Positions 37,601 to 45,920 of a stretch of DNA of 64,000 nt are shown here, piece by piece. The notes beneath the pieces are model-generated. The model was not told the DNA's origin, did not search any database, and worked only from the letters and a program-made list of their open reading frames with translations. Both the position numbers and the translations under genes were made by a program. Each line of letters begins with the position of its first letter. Position 1 is the stretch's first letter. Source of the DNA: Carboxylicivirga litoralis (GTDB lineage: Bacteria > Bacteroidota > Bacteroidia > Bacteroidales > Marinilabiliaceae); contig NZ_JAFMVC010000014.1 in NCBI RefSeq assembly GCF_025499605.1, positions 62,001 through 126,000 on the forward strand, given 5' to 3'.

Positions 37601-38953
37601 ATGAAACACTATATAATAACACTGGGCTTATTGATTGGCATGGGGGCATCAGCACAACAGCAACTTTCGCTTTCCGACAGCCGTCAGATGGCCTTGGAGT
37701 ATAACAAAACGTTAAAGTCGGCTCATTTAAAATACAATGAAGCAGAAGCTCAACGTAAAGAAGCACGAACAGCTTACTTGCCTAACATAGACGGTTCTGC
37801 TACCGCGATGTACTTGCCGGATATGGACATGACACTTCCTGCAGGTTTGCCCGTTGTTGACGCATCGGGTAATCCAACGGGTGATTTGGTGGGCTTGCCA
37901 GCGCTGAGTATGAATGATATGAAGTACTATAATGGTCAGGTGGCTATGCAAGTACCAATATATATGGGAGGTCAGATACGTTATACAAATCAAATGGCCG
38001 ATAAAGGTGTGGAGATAGCACAGCAACAGTATCAGCTCGAAACAGACCAGGTAGTATATAATACGGATAATGCCTACTGGAATTTGGTGGCTTTTAGGGA
38101 GCAGCTAAAGGTAGCCAATAAATACTATGAAATGCTGGATTCACTGGAGCAGCAAATGAAGGATATGTACGAGTTAGGGCTTACGCCACGAAGTGAGCAA
38201 TTAATTGTGACGGTGCAAAAAAACGAAGCGCAATTACAATTGATGAAGGCCGAGAATGCTCTGAAGATCATGAAGATGAACTTGTGCCAGATAGTTGGGC
38301 TTGACCTCAATACCAATGTTGATGTGAGCGATTCGCTTAATACGGATCCACAGTTGATACTAATGGCTAACAGTGTAGACTTAGCTTTGACTAATCGCAG
38401 TGAATTAAAGATGCTGGATGGGCAGGTAGCAATTACAGAATTACAGAAGAAAACTGCCATGGGCGCTTACCGTCCACAACTGGGAGGGCAAGTTAGCTAT
38501 GGTTATACAGAAGTGCCTGATTTGGTTGATGGACAAACCATGACACAATTATCGGCACAGTTAACTATTCCTTTGGTACATTGGCGCGAGAAAAAGCACA
38601 AGAAAGATGCGGCACGATATAGAGTGCAGCAGGCTCAACTGCAATTGGACGACACACGGGAATTAATCCAGTTGGAGGTGCAACAATATATCATCCAGGT
38701 GAATGAATCGTTTGAAGCCATTCAGATTGCCAAGAAAAGTAAAGATGAAGCCATTGAGTCGTTAGAAGAGGTTACTGCCAGCTTTGAGGCAGGTTTAAAC
38801 ACCACCACCGATGTGCTAAATGCACAAGCCTCGTGGTTATCGGCTCAGGCAGGTTTGTTAAATGCCCTGGCAACTTATGAAGTGGCAAAAACAGCTTATT
38901 ATAAAGGCATTGGTCAACTAAATGTTGATTTGGCCAATAACAACAATCAATAG
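37601..38953 (+). CDS. TolC-family outer-membrane efflux channel
   Basis: A 450-residue exported protein with a signal peptide (MKHYIITLGLLIGMGASAQ). The mature part is largely alpha-helical with two repeats of the OEP fold; typical pieces are LSLSDSRQMALEYNKTLKSA, then a long coiled region EARTAYLPNIDGS and, in the second half, AYRPQLGGQVSYGY and SFEAGLNTTTDVLNAQASWL. It forms the outer-membrane exit duct of a tripartite pump with the adaptor and RND permease just upstream, in the gene order adaptor-pump-TolC. A terminator lies before it, so expression may be partly uncoupled from the pump. Confidence 0.92.
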   Translation: MKHYIITLGLLIGMGASAQQQLSLSDSRQMALEYNKTLKSAHLKYNEAEAQRKEARTAYLPNIDGSATAMYLPDMDMTLPAGLPVVDASGNPTGDLVGLPALSMNDMKYYNGQVAMQVPIYMGGQIRYTNQMADKGVEIAQQQYQLETDQVVYNTDNAYWNLVAFREQLKVANKYYEMLDSLEQQMKDMYELGLTPRSEQLIVTVQKNEAQLQLMKAENALKIMKMNLCQIVGLDLNTNVDVSDSLNTDPQLILMANSVDLALTNRSELKMLDGQVAITELQKKTAMGAYRPQLGGQVSYGYTEVPDLVDGQTMTQLSAQLTIPLVHWREKKHKKDAARYRVQQAQLQLDDTRELIQLEVQQYIIQVNESFEAIQIAKKSKDEAIESLEEVTASFEAGLNTTTDVLNAQASWLSAQAGLLNALATYEVAKTAYYKGIGQLNVDLANNNNQ

Positions 38954-39040
38954 TGTTTCTCAACAGGTAATGGCTCGTTTTAAAAAGTTAAAAGGAGTCA
39001 TTACCTTTAGCACGTTATTACGAGAGGTAAACAATCAGTT

Positions 39041-40126
39041 ATGAAGAAATTTGATGCCTGTTACAATGATAAGTTTATAAAAGGTGGGCCTATTCTGTTT
39101 GTGAATTACAAAACACGATTGCTGTTTGAATTTACAATGGGAGGTGTATTCTATTTTTTAATTACATACACCTTGTTTGCCGAGGAACCATTTCAATGGA
39201 AAGGATTAATTTTTTCCTTGTGGCTGTTCTTTTTTATTGCTGAAGGTATTTTTGCTTTTAACAAAATCATTGCCTGCAGACATCCCTGGCACACACATAC
39301 TAAAGGTAGAATTCTTTTTTTATCTGTTTTTTCGGCTGTTTGGTTTTATATAGCCACTTCAATGGCACATGTTATTAAACCCTGGCTTGAAGATGAAAAA
39401 CCATTAACGGATATGGCCTACAACGTGGCTATTGTAATAGCAATGTTGTTTGTGACTATTTATGTGGTCATCCTTTTTGCCTATAATTACCATCAGAGCC
39501 TAAGTGTGTTTATGATTGAGAATGAGCGGCTGCAACAAGATAAACTCAAGCAGGATTACCGGGCATTGCAAGACCAGGTAAACCCACACTTCCTCTTTAA
39601 CAACCTTAGTACCTTAATTGCCATCATTCGACAGGACAAAGAGGCTGCCATTCGTTTTGCCATCAACTTCTCCGATGTGTATCGCTATGTGTTGCAAAGC
39701 AATAAACATAGTTCCATCAAGCTATCGGAAGAAATCAATTTTATGAAAGCCTTTGGAGCCTTGCATAAAGAGCGTTTACGCGAAGGTTTAGTATCAGAGT
39801 TTGATGTCGACAAAAAATATTATGATTGGCAGTTGCCGCCACTGAGCATGCAACTGTTAATTGAAAATGCGGTGAAGCACAATGTTGCTACAAAAAATTC
39901 ACCATTGACTATTAAGATATATACCAAAGATGATTATTTAGTGGTCTGGAACTCCATCAACCCTAAGTCAACTACTTACTCGACTAACACTGGTTTGAGT
40001 AACTTACGCAAGCGCTATGAGTTATTGACTGATAAAGAAATTGTGATTGAACATTCCGATAAGGAGTTTAGGGTGGAGTTGCCATTAATTAAGCAGATTA
40101 AAGAGAAAACCGAAAATATCGATTGA
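39041..40126 (+). CDS. LytS-type sensor histidine kinase
   Basis: A 361-residue protein with four membrane helices (about 30-48, 56-72, 92-110 and 128-150), then a short coiled linker and the catalytic domain of the His_kinase/LytS type. The conserved His is in LQDQVNPHFLFNNLSTL and the ATP-binding N box in LPPLSMQLLIENAVKHN, with GLSNLRKRYELL near the end. It is linked by 1 base to the response-regulator gene and therefore forms its partner. It lies 87 bases after the TolC gene and may regulate that pump, which is only suggested by position. Confidence 0.93.
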   Translation: MKKFDACYNDKFIKGGPILFVNYKTRLLFEFTMGGVFYFLITYTLFAEEPFQWKGLIFSLWLFFFIAEGIFAFNKIIACRHPWHTHTKGRILFLSVFSAVWFYIATSMAHVIKPWLEDEKPLTDMAYNVAIVIAMLFVTIYVVILFAYNYHQSLSVFMIENERLQQDKLKQDYRALQDQVNPHFLFNNLSTLIAIIRQDKEAAIRFAINFSDVYRYVLQSNKHSSIKLSEEINFMKAFGALHKERLREGLVSEFDVDKKYYDWQLPPLSMQLLIENAVKHNVATKNSPLTIKIYTKDDYLVVWNSINPKSTTYSTNTGLSNLRKRYELLTDKEIVIEHSDKEFRVELPLIKQIKEKTENID

Positions 40127-40127
40127 T

Positions 40128-40928
40128 ATGGATATTAATGCTATTATTGTTGAGGACGAGATTCATAGTGGCGAAATGCTTCGTGATATGATTACTGATT
40201 TGCGGCCGGATTGGAAGATCCTGACTATGCTTCAAAGTGTGAGTGAGACGGTCGAATGGCTTAAAAATAATGAGCATCCCCACATAATATTTCTCGATAT
40301 TGAACTGGCCGATGGTAACTGTTTTTCCATTTTTGACCAGGTAGAAGTTAATGAAAGTGGTATTATATTTACGACTGCTTATAATGAGTATGCACTCAAA
40401 GCTTTTAATCTCAATAGTATCGACTACCTTTTAAAACCAACTAAAGAAGAAGATCTAGAGCGCTCAATCAGTAAGTTTGAATCAGCCATTGAGATAATTT
40501 CAAAAGTAACCGAGGAAGAAGAAAAGAAAAAAACAGCTGATATTGATTACCAGGAGCTAGCTCGTTCGATAGCTAAAACACAAGGCGGTTACCGCAAGCG
40601 TTTCCTTATCTCTAAGCGTGAAGCTTTTTTTAAGCTGGGAGTCGAAGATATTGCTTATTTCTATTTTGATGCACGCGTTACTTTTGCTGTTACCTATGAA
40701 GGGCGCCAACATATATTAAGTACTTCACTTGATAAGTTGGAGGAAGAACTTGACCCTGAAATGTTTTTCCGAAGCAACCGCCAGACCATTGTTAATGTGG
40801 AGGCTATCGATAAGTTTGAGAGCTATTTTAGTGGCAAACTAGTCGTTAAATTGGTGAATAACCTGCATGATAAAATAATGATAAGCCGGGCCAAAGCAGG
40901 CGCTTTTAAAGACTGGATGAATCATTGA
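40128..40928 (+). CDS. LytTR-family response regulator
   Basis: A 266-residue protein with an N-terminal receiver domain (residues 3-120; phosphoacceptor Asp57 in HIIFLDIEL, Thr in FTTAYNEYALKAF, Lys in YLLKPT) and a C-terminal LytTR DNA-binding domain (residues 160-262, with KREAFFKLGVEDIAYFYFD and MFFRSNRQTIVNVEAI). It is encoded 1 base after the LytS-type kinase, so the two form a classical two-component pair. LytTR proteins bind DNA through a beta domain and act as activators; the target is unknown. Confidence 0.95.
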   Translation: MDINAIIVEDEIHSGEMLRDMITDLRPDWKILTMLQSVSETVEWLKNNEHPHIIFLDIELADGNCFSIFDQVEVNESGIIFTTAYNEYALKAFNLNSIDYLLKPTKEEDLERSISKFESAIEIISKVTEEEEKKKTADIDYQELARSIAKTQGGYRKRFLISKREAFFKLGVEDIAYFYFDARVTFAVTYEGRQHILSTSLDKLEEELDPEMFFRSNRQTIVNVEAIDKFESYFSGKLVVKLVNNLHDKIMISRAKAGAFKDWMNH

Positions 40929-41132
40929 TTTGACAATTAATATTTTCTAATTGTTAGGGGGTTTTCATAGGCATTGCAGAGTAAAATTGTTTTCCTATTG
41001 TAATTTGGTATAAATTTTTTAGTGCTTCATTTAAAAGAAATTGATAGTGATTTAGATATGTAATGTACTTAAATGTAGACTCTTGCTTTCCTTGGTGCTT
41101 ATTCGTTATTTTACTAGAGGAAAATTAGTTCT

Positions 41133-42197
41133 ATGAAAAAAGGTAATAAGAGTATTCTGCGTAAGCTATTTATTTATATGATGGGATTTGGCATTGCAAT
41201 GGGATTTATTTTTCCGGTATATGCCAATTTTTTTGTTGAATGGAAGGATGGTTTCTTTCCTTATTTTTTGGTTGGCTGTATTATGGCCGGTATTATAGTA
41301 GGGGTAGTTAGTTTTTGGTTTGTAAAAAGTATTTTAATAAAACAGTTGCTAAAGATATCATCGGTAGCGGCCAGTATATCGGAGCGAGACATTTCTCAAA
41401 GGATCGGAATAGAAAGTAATGATGCTGTAGGCGATATTGCTGCAGGCTTTAATGTGGCATTTAAGCGTCTGAATGAATTTGTGAGTGAAATAAAAGTCAT
41501 ATCAGGAACAGCAGGTAATATCTCAGGGAATGAGGGATCCATAGAGCAATTAAATAAAACGCTTGAACAAGTAACTTCGTCTGTCTATAATGCTAACCAG
41601 CAAAGTAAAACCATTCAGGATAAGATAACAACCAGTAAAAATTATCTAAGAGAAACCACAGTCAACCTTCAATCAACCTCTAGTAATATTGAAAGTTTTA
41701 CGAAAACAGTTCAAAAACTAAATCAGCATGCCGAGGAGATTAATCAAATTGTTTTATTGATTAAGGAAATAGCTATTCAAACTAATTTGCTAGCGCTAAA
41801 TGCGGGTATTGAGGCTGCTAAAGCAGGGGTTCACGGGCGAAGCTTTTCTGTGGTGGCCAATGAAGTGAGAGATTTGTCAGTTAGGATTTCATCATCTGTT
41901 GGTGAGATTGAAACTATTTTTAATGCGCTGAATGATGAGCTTATGAAAACCGAAGAGGTAAATAGTATGATAAGTAGGCAGTTTGATGAAAATTTAGCGC
42001 AGAATAAAGCTTTTAAGGAAGTTTTTGCAACAATTGAATATGCTTCTCAAACAAACATGGAAGAAGGGTATCAAATGATGACAGTTATTGATGATCTCAA
42101 TAAAACGGTTGAAAATATTAATTCCACTTTCCGCTCGTTTTCAAACCATATGATCGAATTGAATGCCACCATGGATTTATACAAAACGGCAGATTAG
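41133..42197 (+). CDS. Methyl-accepting chemotaxis-type protein with minimal periplasmic part
   Basis: A 354-residue protein with two membrane helices (about 12-30 and 44-64) and only about 12 residues outside, so there is no room for a sensor domain. A HAMP-like stretch follows (65-120), then a helical coiled coil. The tip of the MCP hairpin is present (KEIAIQTNLLALNAGIEAAKAG, residues 211-232, then HGRSFSVVANEVRDLS), although slightly diverged from the canonical AIEAARAG. No cheA or cheW gene is in this window. Bacteroidota usually glide and lack chemotaxis genes, so this may act in another signalling role. It stands alone between intergenic regions. Confidence 0.85.
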   Translation: MKKGNKSILRKLFIYMMGFGIAMGFIFPVYANFFVEWKDGFFPYFLVGCIMAGIIVGVVSFWFVKSILIKQLLKISSVAASISERDISQRIGIESNDAVGDIAAGFNVAFKRLNEFVSEIKVISGTAGNISGNEGSIEQLNKTLEQVTSSVYNANQQSKTIQDKITTSKNYLRETTVNLQSTSSNIESFTKTVQKLNQHAEEINQIVLLIKEIAIQTNLLALNAGIEAAKAGVHGRSFSVVANEVRDLSVRISSSVGEIETIFNALNDELMKTEEVNSMISRQFDENLAQNKAFKEVFATIEYASQTNMEEGYQMMTVIDDLNKTVENINSTFRSFSNHMIELNATMDLYKTAD

Positions 42198-42273
42198 ATT
42201 AATAGAATCCCTGATTATTTGGCATTTTTTTGTTCATTGGTTGTACTTTAAAATTAGGTAGGATAGTAAAATT

Positions 42274-42299
42274 AAAGGGCACTACTATTAGTACCCTTT
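42274..42299. terminator. Bidirectional terminator between the MCP and TonB_C genes
   Basis: Arms 42274-42284 and 42289-42299 pair at 10 of 11 bases with a 4-base loop, between two convergent genes. Flanking A and T stretches are compatible with a shared terminator. Confidence 0.65.
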
Positions 42300-42324
42300 C
42301 CTCTTTGTTGTGAACATATTCGCA

Positions 42325-43083
42325 TCAATCTAAAGTAATAACGGCAAATAAAACATCATCTGTAAGCGATTTTTCAATAACATCGTGTCGTGTCAATTCC
42401 AGATATTTATCCAGCATCTGTTGTTTTAAATCGTTTTTACCCTGTAGTTCATAAGTACGGGCCTGCCAGAAAGTGATTGACAAATCATTTGGCTTATATT
42501 GTTCGGCTTTTAATAAATAATTTTCGGCACTATTGGTTTTGCGTTGTGATTTACGCAGTATTTTGTCTTCATTCACGTATTTGCTTTCAATGGTATTAAT
42601 GGCATATAGTTGTTTGATCGCAATTTGAAGATAATTAGCTGCCAGTTCGTTATGACTGTCATTGCCCGGAATGTCAAACTTCACAAACACCGTTTTATCC
42701 ATACTGCTTGTTGCTCCATTTATTTTACCGGCCTGCCACATATGGTTACTTTGGCTAATAACACGCAACACTGCCTCGTCGATAGTTTTCGATACCGAGT
42801 TGCTAATGCTCAAATTAGAGACTGAACCATCTTTTTCCACAATAAAATCAACAGCAACAACTCCTTCATCGTACAGGTAATCTAATTCAGAAAGGTAAGC
42901 AAGCTCTTGTTGCAAATGTTGCGAGAACGTTTGTTGTGAGGTTTTGTCAGAATCAACAACGCCAATAAATACTGGTGCTTCAATACGGGTTTCTTCAATA
43001 AATTTCTGCTTCATCGTTGATTCCTGTGCTACTATGCTAACTGTAAACATCAATAGCACCAATGCATAACTTAATTTTTTCAT
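42325..43083 (-). CDS. Exported TonB_C-domain protein with helical tail
   Basis: A 252-residue protein with a signal peptide (MKKLSYALVLLMFTVSIVAQ) in place of the usual TonB membrane anchor. Residues of about 60-140 are a TonB C-terminal type domain, with GVVAVDFIVEKDGSVSNLSISNSVSKTIDEAVLRVI and a VFVKFDI closing strand. The remaining residues form helical, TPR-like pairs (AENYLLKAEQYKPNDLSITFWQARTYEL). Because it is exported and unanchored, it is not a normal energy transducer; it may be a TonB_C-fold scaffold. It points toward the MCP gene with a shared terminator. Confidence 0.7.
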   Translation of the reverse strand: MKKLSYALVLLMFTVSIVAQESTMKQKFIEETRIEAPVFIGVVDSDKTSQQTFSQHLQQELAYLSELDYLYDEGVVAVDFIVEKDGSVSNLSISNSVSKTIDEAVLRVISQSNHMWQAGKINGATSSMDKTVFVKFDIPGNDSHNELAANYLQIAIKQLYAINTIESKYVNEDKILRKSQRKTNSAENYLLKAEQYKPNDLSITFWQARTYELQGKNDLKQQMLDKYLELTRHDVIEKSLTDDVLFAVITLD

Positions 43084-43437
43084 GGTATAATGTTTAAATG
43101 GTTAATGTTTGCAGATTGCCCAATATTCAAGCCACAAGTATTAAAAATCAGTAAAATAAGTTGTAGGTTAGTTTGGCATGATTTTAATTAGGTAGAAGCG
43201 TGCCGAAATGAACAGTTGATTGTTCGATATTGAACGATTTTGCTTATATAACAACTTTTGGGCAAGAATTTATTTCTTTGTTGTCGGTGATGTTTCATCA
43301 GTTAAACTGTCTAATTACAAAACAATGGTGAAGAGAGGAGCTTAATAGAAGTTTTATGAGCGACTTTAATAAACGTATAGAATAGTGCTGCTTTTGTTAG
43401 TTTTGTAATAACTTTTACATATTAATACGAAAAGGAT
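43084..43437. other. 354-base gene-free interval between divergent genes
   Basis: No coding frame is seen. A -7-type box (TAGTTTTG, 43398-43405, plus strand) lies near the following gene. A palindrome-like GTTCgatattGAAC is found at about 43218-43231. It presumably holds the promoters of both divergent genes. Confidence 0.5.
43398..43405 (+). promoter_or_regulatory. -7 box upstream of the EEP-family lipoprotein gene
   Basis: TAGTTTTG matches the Bacteroidota TAnnTTTG -7 box and lies 33 bases before the start codon. No TTG is found at the usual -33 spacing. Confidence 0.4.
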
Positions 43438-44226
43438 ATGAAAACCGTTATTGTTACTCTATCTGTACTGTGCCTAATAAGTCTTGTTGGGTGTCAACAA
43501 AGCATCGGCCTTAAAATAATGTCCTACAATATTCGCCATGGCGAAGGGCTGGATAATGAGTTGGATTTATCGCGTTCAGGTCAGGTTATAAAATCAGAGG
43601 CTCCTCATTTATGTGCTTTGCAAGAAGTGGATAGTTACTGTCGTCGTTCGGATAGTGTTAATCAAACCAACTACTTAGCGCAATATACTTCAATGACCGG
43701 GACATTTGGTAAGTTTATGGACTTTGATGGAGGAGAATACGGAATGGCTACTTTATCGTCCAAACCATTGCTTTCAACTAAAGTGTTGCAATTGCCCAAT
43801 GGTCTTCACGAGCCTCGTTCTGCTATTGTTCATGAGGTGGAAATAGCGAAAGCTTGTACGATTGTTTTCGTCAATGTGCATTTCGATTGGCTGGAAAGTG
43901 AAGAGGGTGTGAAAAGTCGTTTAAGTCAGGCCAGGGCTTTAATGCGTTATATTAATACTACTGATAAAGCCGTTGTAATAGCAGGAGATTTTAATTGTAC
44001 CTCACAATCGCCGACCATGCAGTATTTTGCAGAGCAAGGCTTTGTGTTGGTTGATAAAGGAGAAGATAATTTAAGCTTTCAGGGAGAAGGAAAAGCCGAG
44101 ATTGACCATGTTATTTATCGCAATGCAGCGAACTTACAGGTTAAGGTGAAAGAGTGCTACTTACTAAATGAACCCATTGTGTCAGATCATCGTCCATTAG
44201 TGGCTGCATTAGAAATAATTTATTAA
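43438..44226 (+). CDS. Lipoprotein endonuclease/exonuclease/phosphatase (EEP) family enzyme
   Basis: A 262-residue protein with a lipobox (SLVGC, Cys at residue 19). The EEP fold is shown by the start MSYNIRHGEG, ALQEVD (catalytic Glu), NVHFDW, VIAGDFN (catalytic Asp-Asn) and the ending VSDHRPLVA (catalytic His). Members cleave phosphodiester bonds in nucleic acids, lipids or inositol phosphates; the lipid anchor means it works in the envelope. Small size and lack of extra domains do not tell the substrate. It has a -7-type box 33 bases upstream. Confidence 0.9.
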   Translation: MKTVIVTLSVLCLISLVGCQQSIGLKIMSYNIRHGEGLDNELDLSRSGQVIKSEAPHLCALQEVDSYCRRSDSVNQTNYLAQYTSMTGTFGKFMDFDGGEYGMATLSSKPLLSTKVLQLPNGLHEPRSAIVHEVEIAKACTIVFVNVHFDWLESEEGVKSRLSQARALMRYINTTDKAVVIAGDFNCTSQSPTMQYFAEQGFVLVDKGEDNLSFQGEGKAEIDHVIYRNAANLQVKVKECYLLNEPIVSDHRPLVAALEIIY

Positions 44227-44307
44227 GTGCTTTTCTATTAATAACTAGCTGATATTTATTGGAATAAGCCATTGCGCCCACTACAATTATGCACTAAATT
44301 TAATAGT

Positions 44308-44691
44308 ATGGGTGCAAAATCTAAGAAATCATTATTGGCGGGCATTCCTGCCTGGGGCTTGGCGTTGATGACTAATATGGTGTCGTGGATATTTTTAGCC
44401 TTACTGTTCGATGAAACAGGCGCCAAAAATAGTTCCAATATTTTTCTGTTTGTTGTGTCGTTTTTGCTGGTTTTGTTCTTTACCGGAGCTTGCTATATGA
44501 TATGTAAACGCTATCCTTCAAGTTTTTGGTATGTGCCTCTGCTATGTCAATTTCACATCATTAGTTCACTGTTTATTGAAGTCCCTTTCTGGACGCGTTC
44601 ACCTATGGTATGGATGATGCTTGGTGTTGGAATTCTTTGTTCTATAATAGCTGCGGTTATTGGATTCTGGGTAGGTCGAAAATTATTATAG
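44308..44691 (+). CDS. Four-helix membrane protein, unknown function
   Basis: About 127 residues from the ATG at 44308; the upstream in-frame TTG at 44272 is less likely as a start. A short basic N-terminus (MGAKSKKS) is followed by four hydrophobic helices (about 15-32, 48-66, 76-90 and 100-120). The loops are short and lack conserved motifs. I recognise no family. It is 4 bases before the next small gene, which suggests co-translation. Confidence 0.55.
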   Translation: MGAKSKKSLLAGIPAWGLALMTNMVSWIFLALLFDETGAKNSSNIFLFVVSFLLVLFFTGACYMICKRYPSSFWYVPLLCQFHIISSLFIEVPFWTRSPMVWMMLGVGILCSIIAAVIGFWVGRKLL

Positions 44692-44695
44692 CTTA

Positions 44696-45172
44696 ATGAT
44701 GACTGTCATGAAAACAATTAAGGTAATGCTGGCATTAGTTTTGTTTTCGCTAGTGTCGTATAGTGTATTAAATGCTCAAAATAAAGGGGGTGGGACTTTA
44801 AATAAGATTAATCTCTATGCAGATTTTGGTGGGCACATGGCTGGTCAGGCATCTTTAAATATGGAAATTCAAATACATTCGGGTGAAAAACTTAGCTGGT
44901 ATGGCAGGGGAGGTGTTGGAGCTGCAGGTGTTATTATGGCCACTGGAGGTCCGGGAGGATTAGGTGCTGTTACCATGTTAAGTGGTAAAGGGAATCGGCA
45001 TTTTGAGATAAACGGAGGAGTATTTGTTGGGAATGATTATGAGCAGAATGAATTATTTTTGCTGCCATTGCTTGATTTTGGTTACAGGTACCAAAAGCCA
45101 GAAGGAGGATTTATTTTTAGAGTTAAAGCAGGGATTTTAGGAGTGGGAATAGGTTTGGGATATGCATTTTAA
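44696..45172 (+). CDS. Small exported protein, probably outer-membrane beta-barrel-like
   Basis: A 158-residue protein with a signal peptide; the ATG at 44708 would give a typical n-region (MKTIKVMLALVLFSLVSYSVLNAQ), but two further ATGs precede it. The mature part is Gly-rich with alternating hydrophobic residues (for example GAAGVIMATGGPGGLGAVTMLSG and a C-terminal FRVKAGILGVGIGLGYAF), ending in Phe, as in small outer-membrane beta-barrels. The role is unknown. It overlaps functionally with the preceding gene only by spacing (4 bases). Confidence 0.55.
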   Translation: MMTVMKTIKVMLALVLFSLVSYSVLNAQNKGGGTLNKINLYADFGGHMAGQASLNMEIQIHSGEKLSWYGRGGVGAAGVIMATGGPGGLGAVTMLSGKGNRHFEINGGVFVGNDYEQNELFLLPLLDFGYRYQKPEGGFIFRVKAGILGVGIGLGYAF

Positions 45173-45306
45173 CAGCTTATAGTATTATTGTTTGTATGTG
45201 ATGCATCCAGTACTATTTGTGGGTAGTACTGGTTTTGTTAATGATGATGTGATTAAATTCATTTATATTCAGTAAATTACGAATTGCTAATTTAACGGAT
45301 ACGACT

Positions 45307-45750
45307 ATGATAACCGAACAGAGTGCTATATGTTGGAAAGCAAAGTACCAGATAGGTGTTGCAAGAATTGATTTAGAGCATAAATTGTTTCTCCGCTTGG
45401 TTAACTCATTGAAGCTGGCCCTTAATAAAGGCAGGAGTGAAGAGGTTCTGCAAGGAATTATCGATGAGATAGAGTTGTATGCTCGTTTTCATTTTACCAG
45501 CGAAGAAAATCTGATGAAGGCCATTCGCTACCCTGACTACGAGGAGCACCACTGGCGTCATAACGAATTGCTTGAAACATTTCGGATTAAAAAGTTGAAT
45601 CATGCCGGTTTTGATAGTTTCCATCAGTTTTTAGTTGAGTGGTTTATTGAACACACCACTGTAGAAGATATTCGCATAAAGCGATTTGTTGACGACCACA
45701 ATGTAAATATTGAAGCCTTTTGCTACGATATCCAGGAAGATACTTTATAA
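45307..45750 (+). CDS. Bacteriohemerythrin
   Basis: A 147-residue cytoplasmic protein with all seven di-iron ligands of hemerythrin in order: His25 (DLEHK), His62 and Glu66 (HFTSEE), His81 and His85 (HHWRH), His116 and Asp121 (HTTVED). It would bind O2 reversibly at a mu-oxo di-iron centre and may carry or sense oxygen. Length and motifs match the single-domain bacterial family. No linked oxygen-dependent enzyme is adjacent; an orphan MCP lies 3 kb upstream. A hairpin follows the stop at 45853-45882. Confidence 0.93.
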   Translation: MITEQSAICWKAKYQIGVARIDLEHKLFLRLVNSLKLALNKGRSEEVLQGIIDEIELYARFHFTSEENLMKAIRYPDYEEHHWRHNELLETFRIKKLNHAGFDSFHQFLVEWFIEHTTVEDIRIKRFVDDHNVNIEAFCYDIQEDTL

Positions 45751-45852
45751 GTTGAGAAGTTAATTTGTTTCGTGTTTTCTGTTCTCAGTTTATCAATTCC
45801 TTAGTTCAACGTATCAGCGAATCAACAAATTTTCAGTTCTTCTTAAAATGAA

Positions 45853-45882
45853 AACCCGCTAACACAATCATGTCAACGGGTT
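45853..45882. terminator. Hairpin between the bacteriohemerythrin and S9 lipoprotein genes
   Basis: Arms 45853-45864 and 45871-45882 pair at 10 of 12 positions with a 6-base loop. It sits between convergent genes, and the minus-strand side is followed by a short T run (the AAAA before 45853). Confidence 0.6.
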
Positions 45883-45920
45883 CATCTTAAGTCTTTAATC
45901 TTATATCTTTCGTCTGATAT

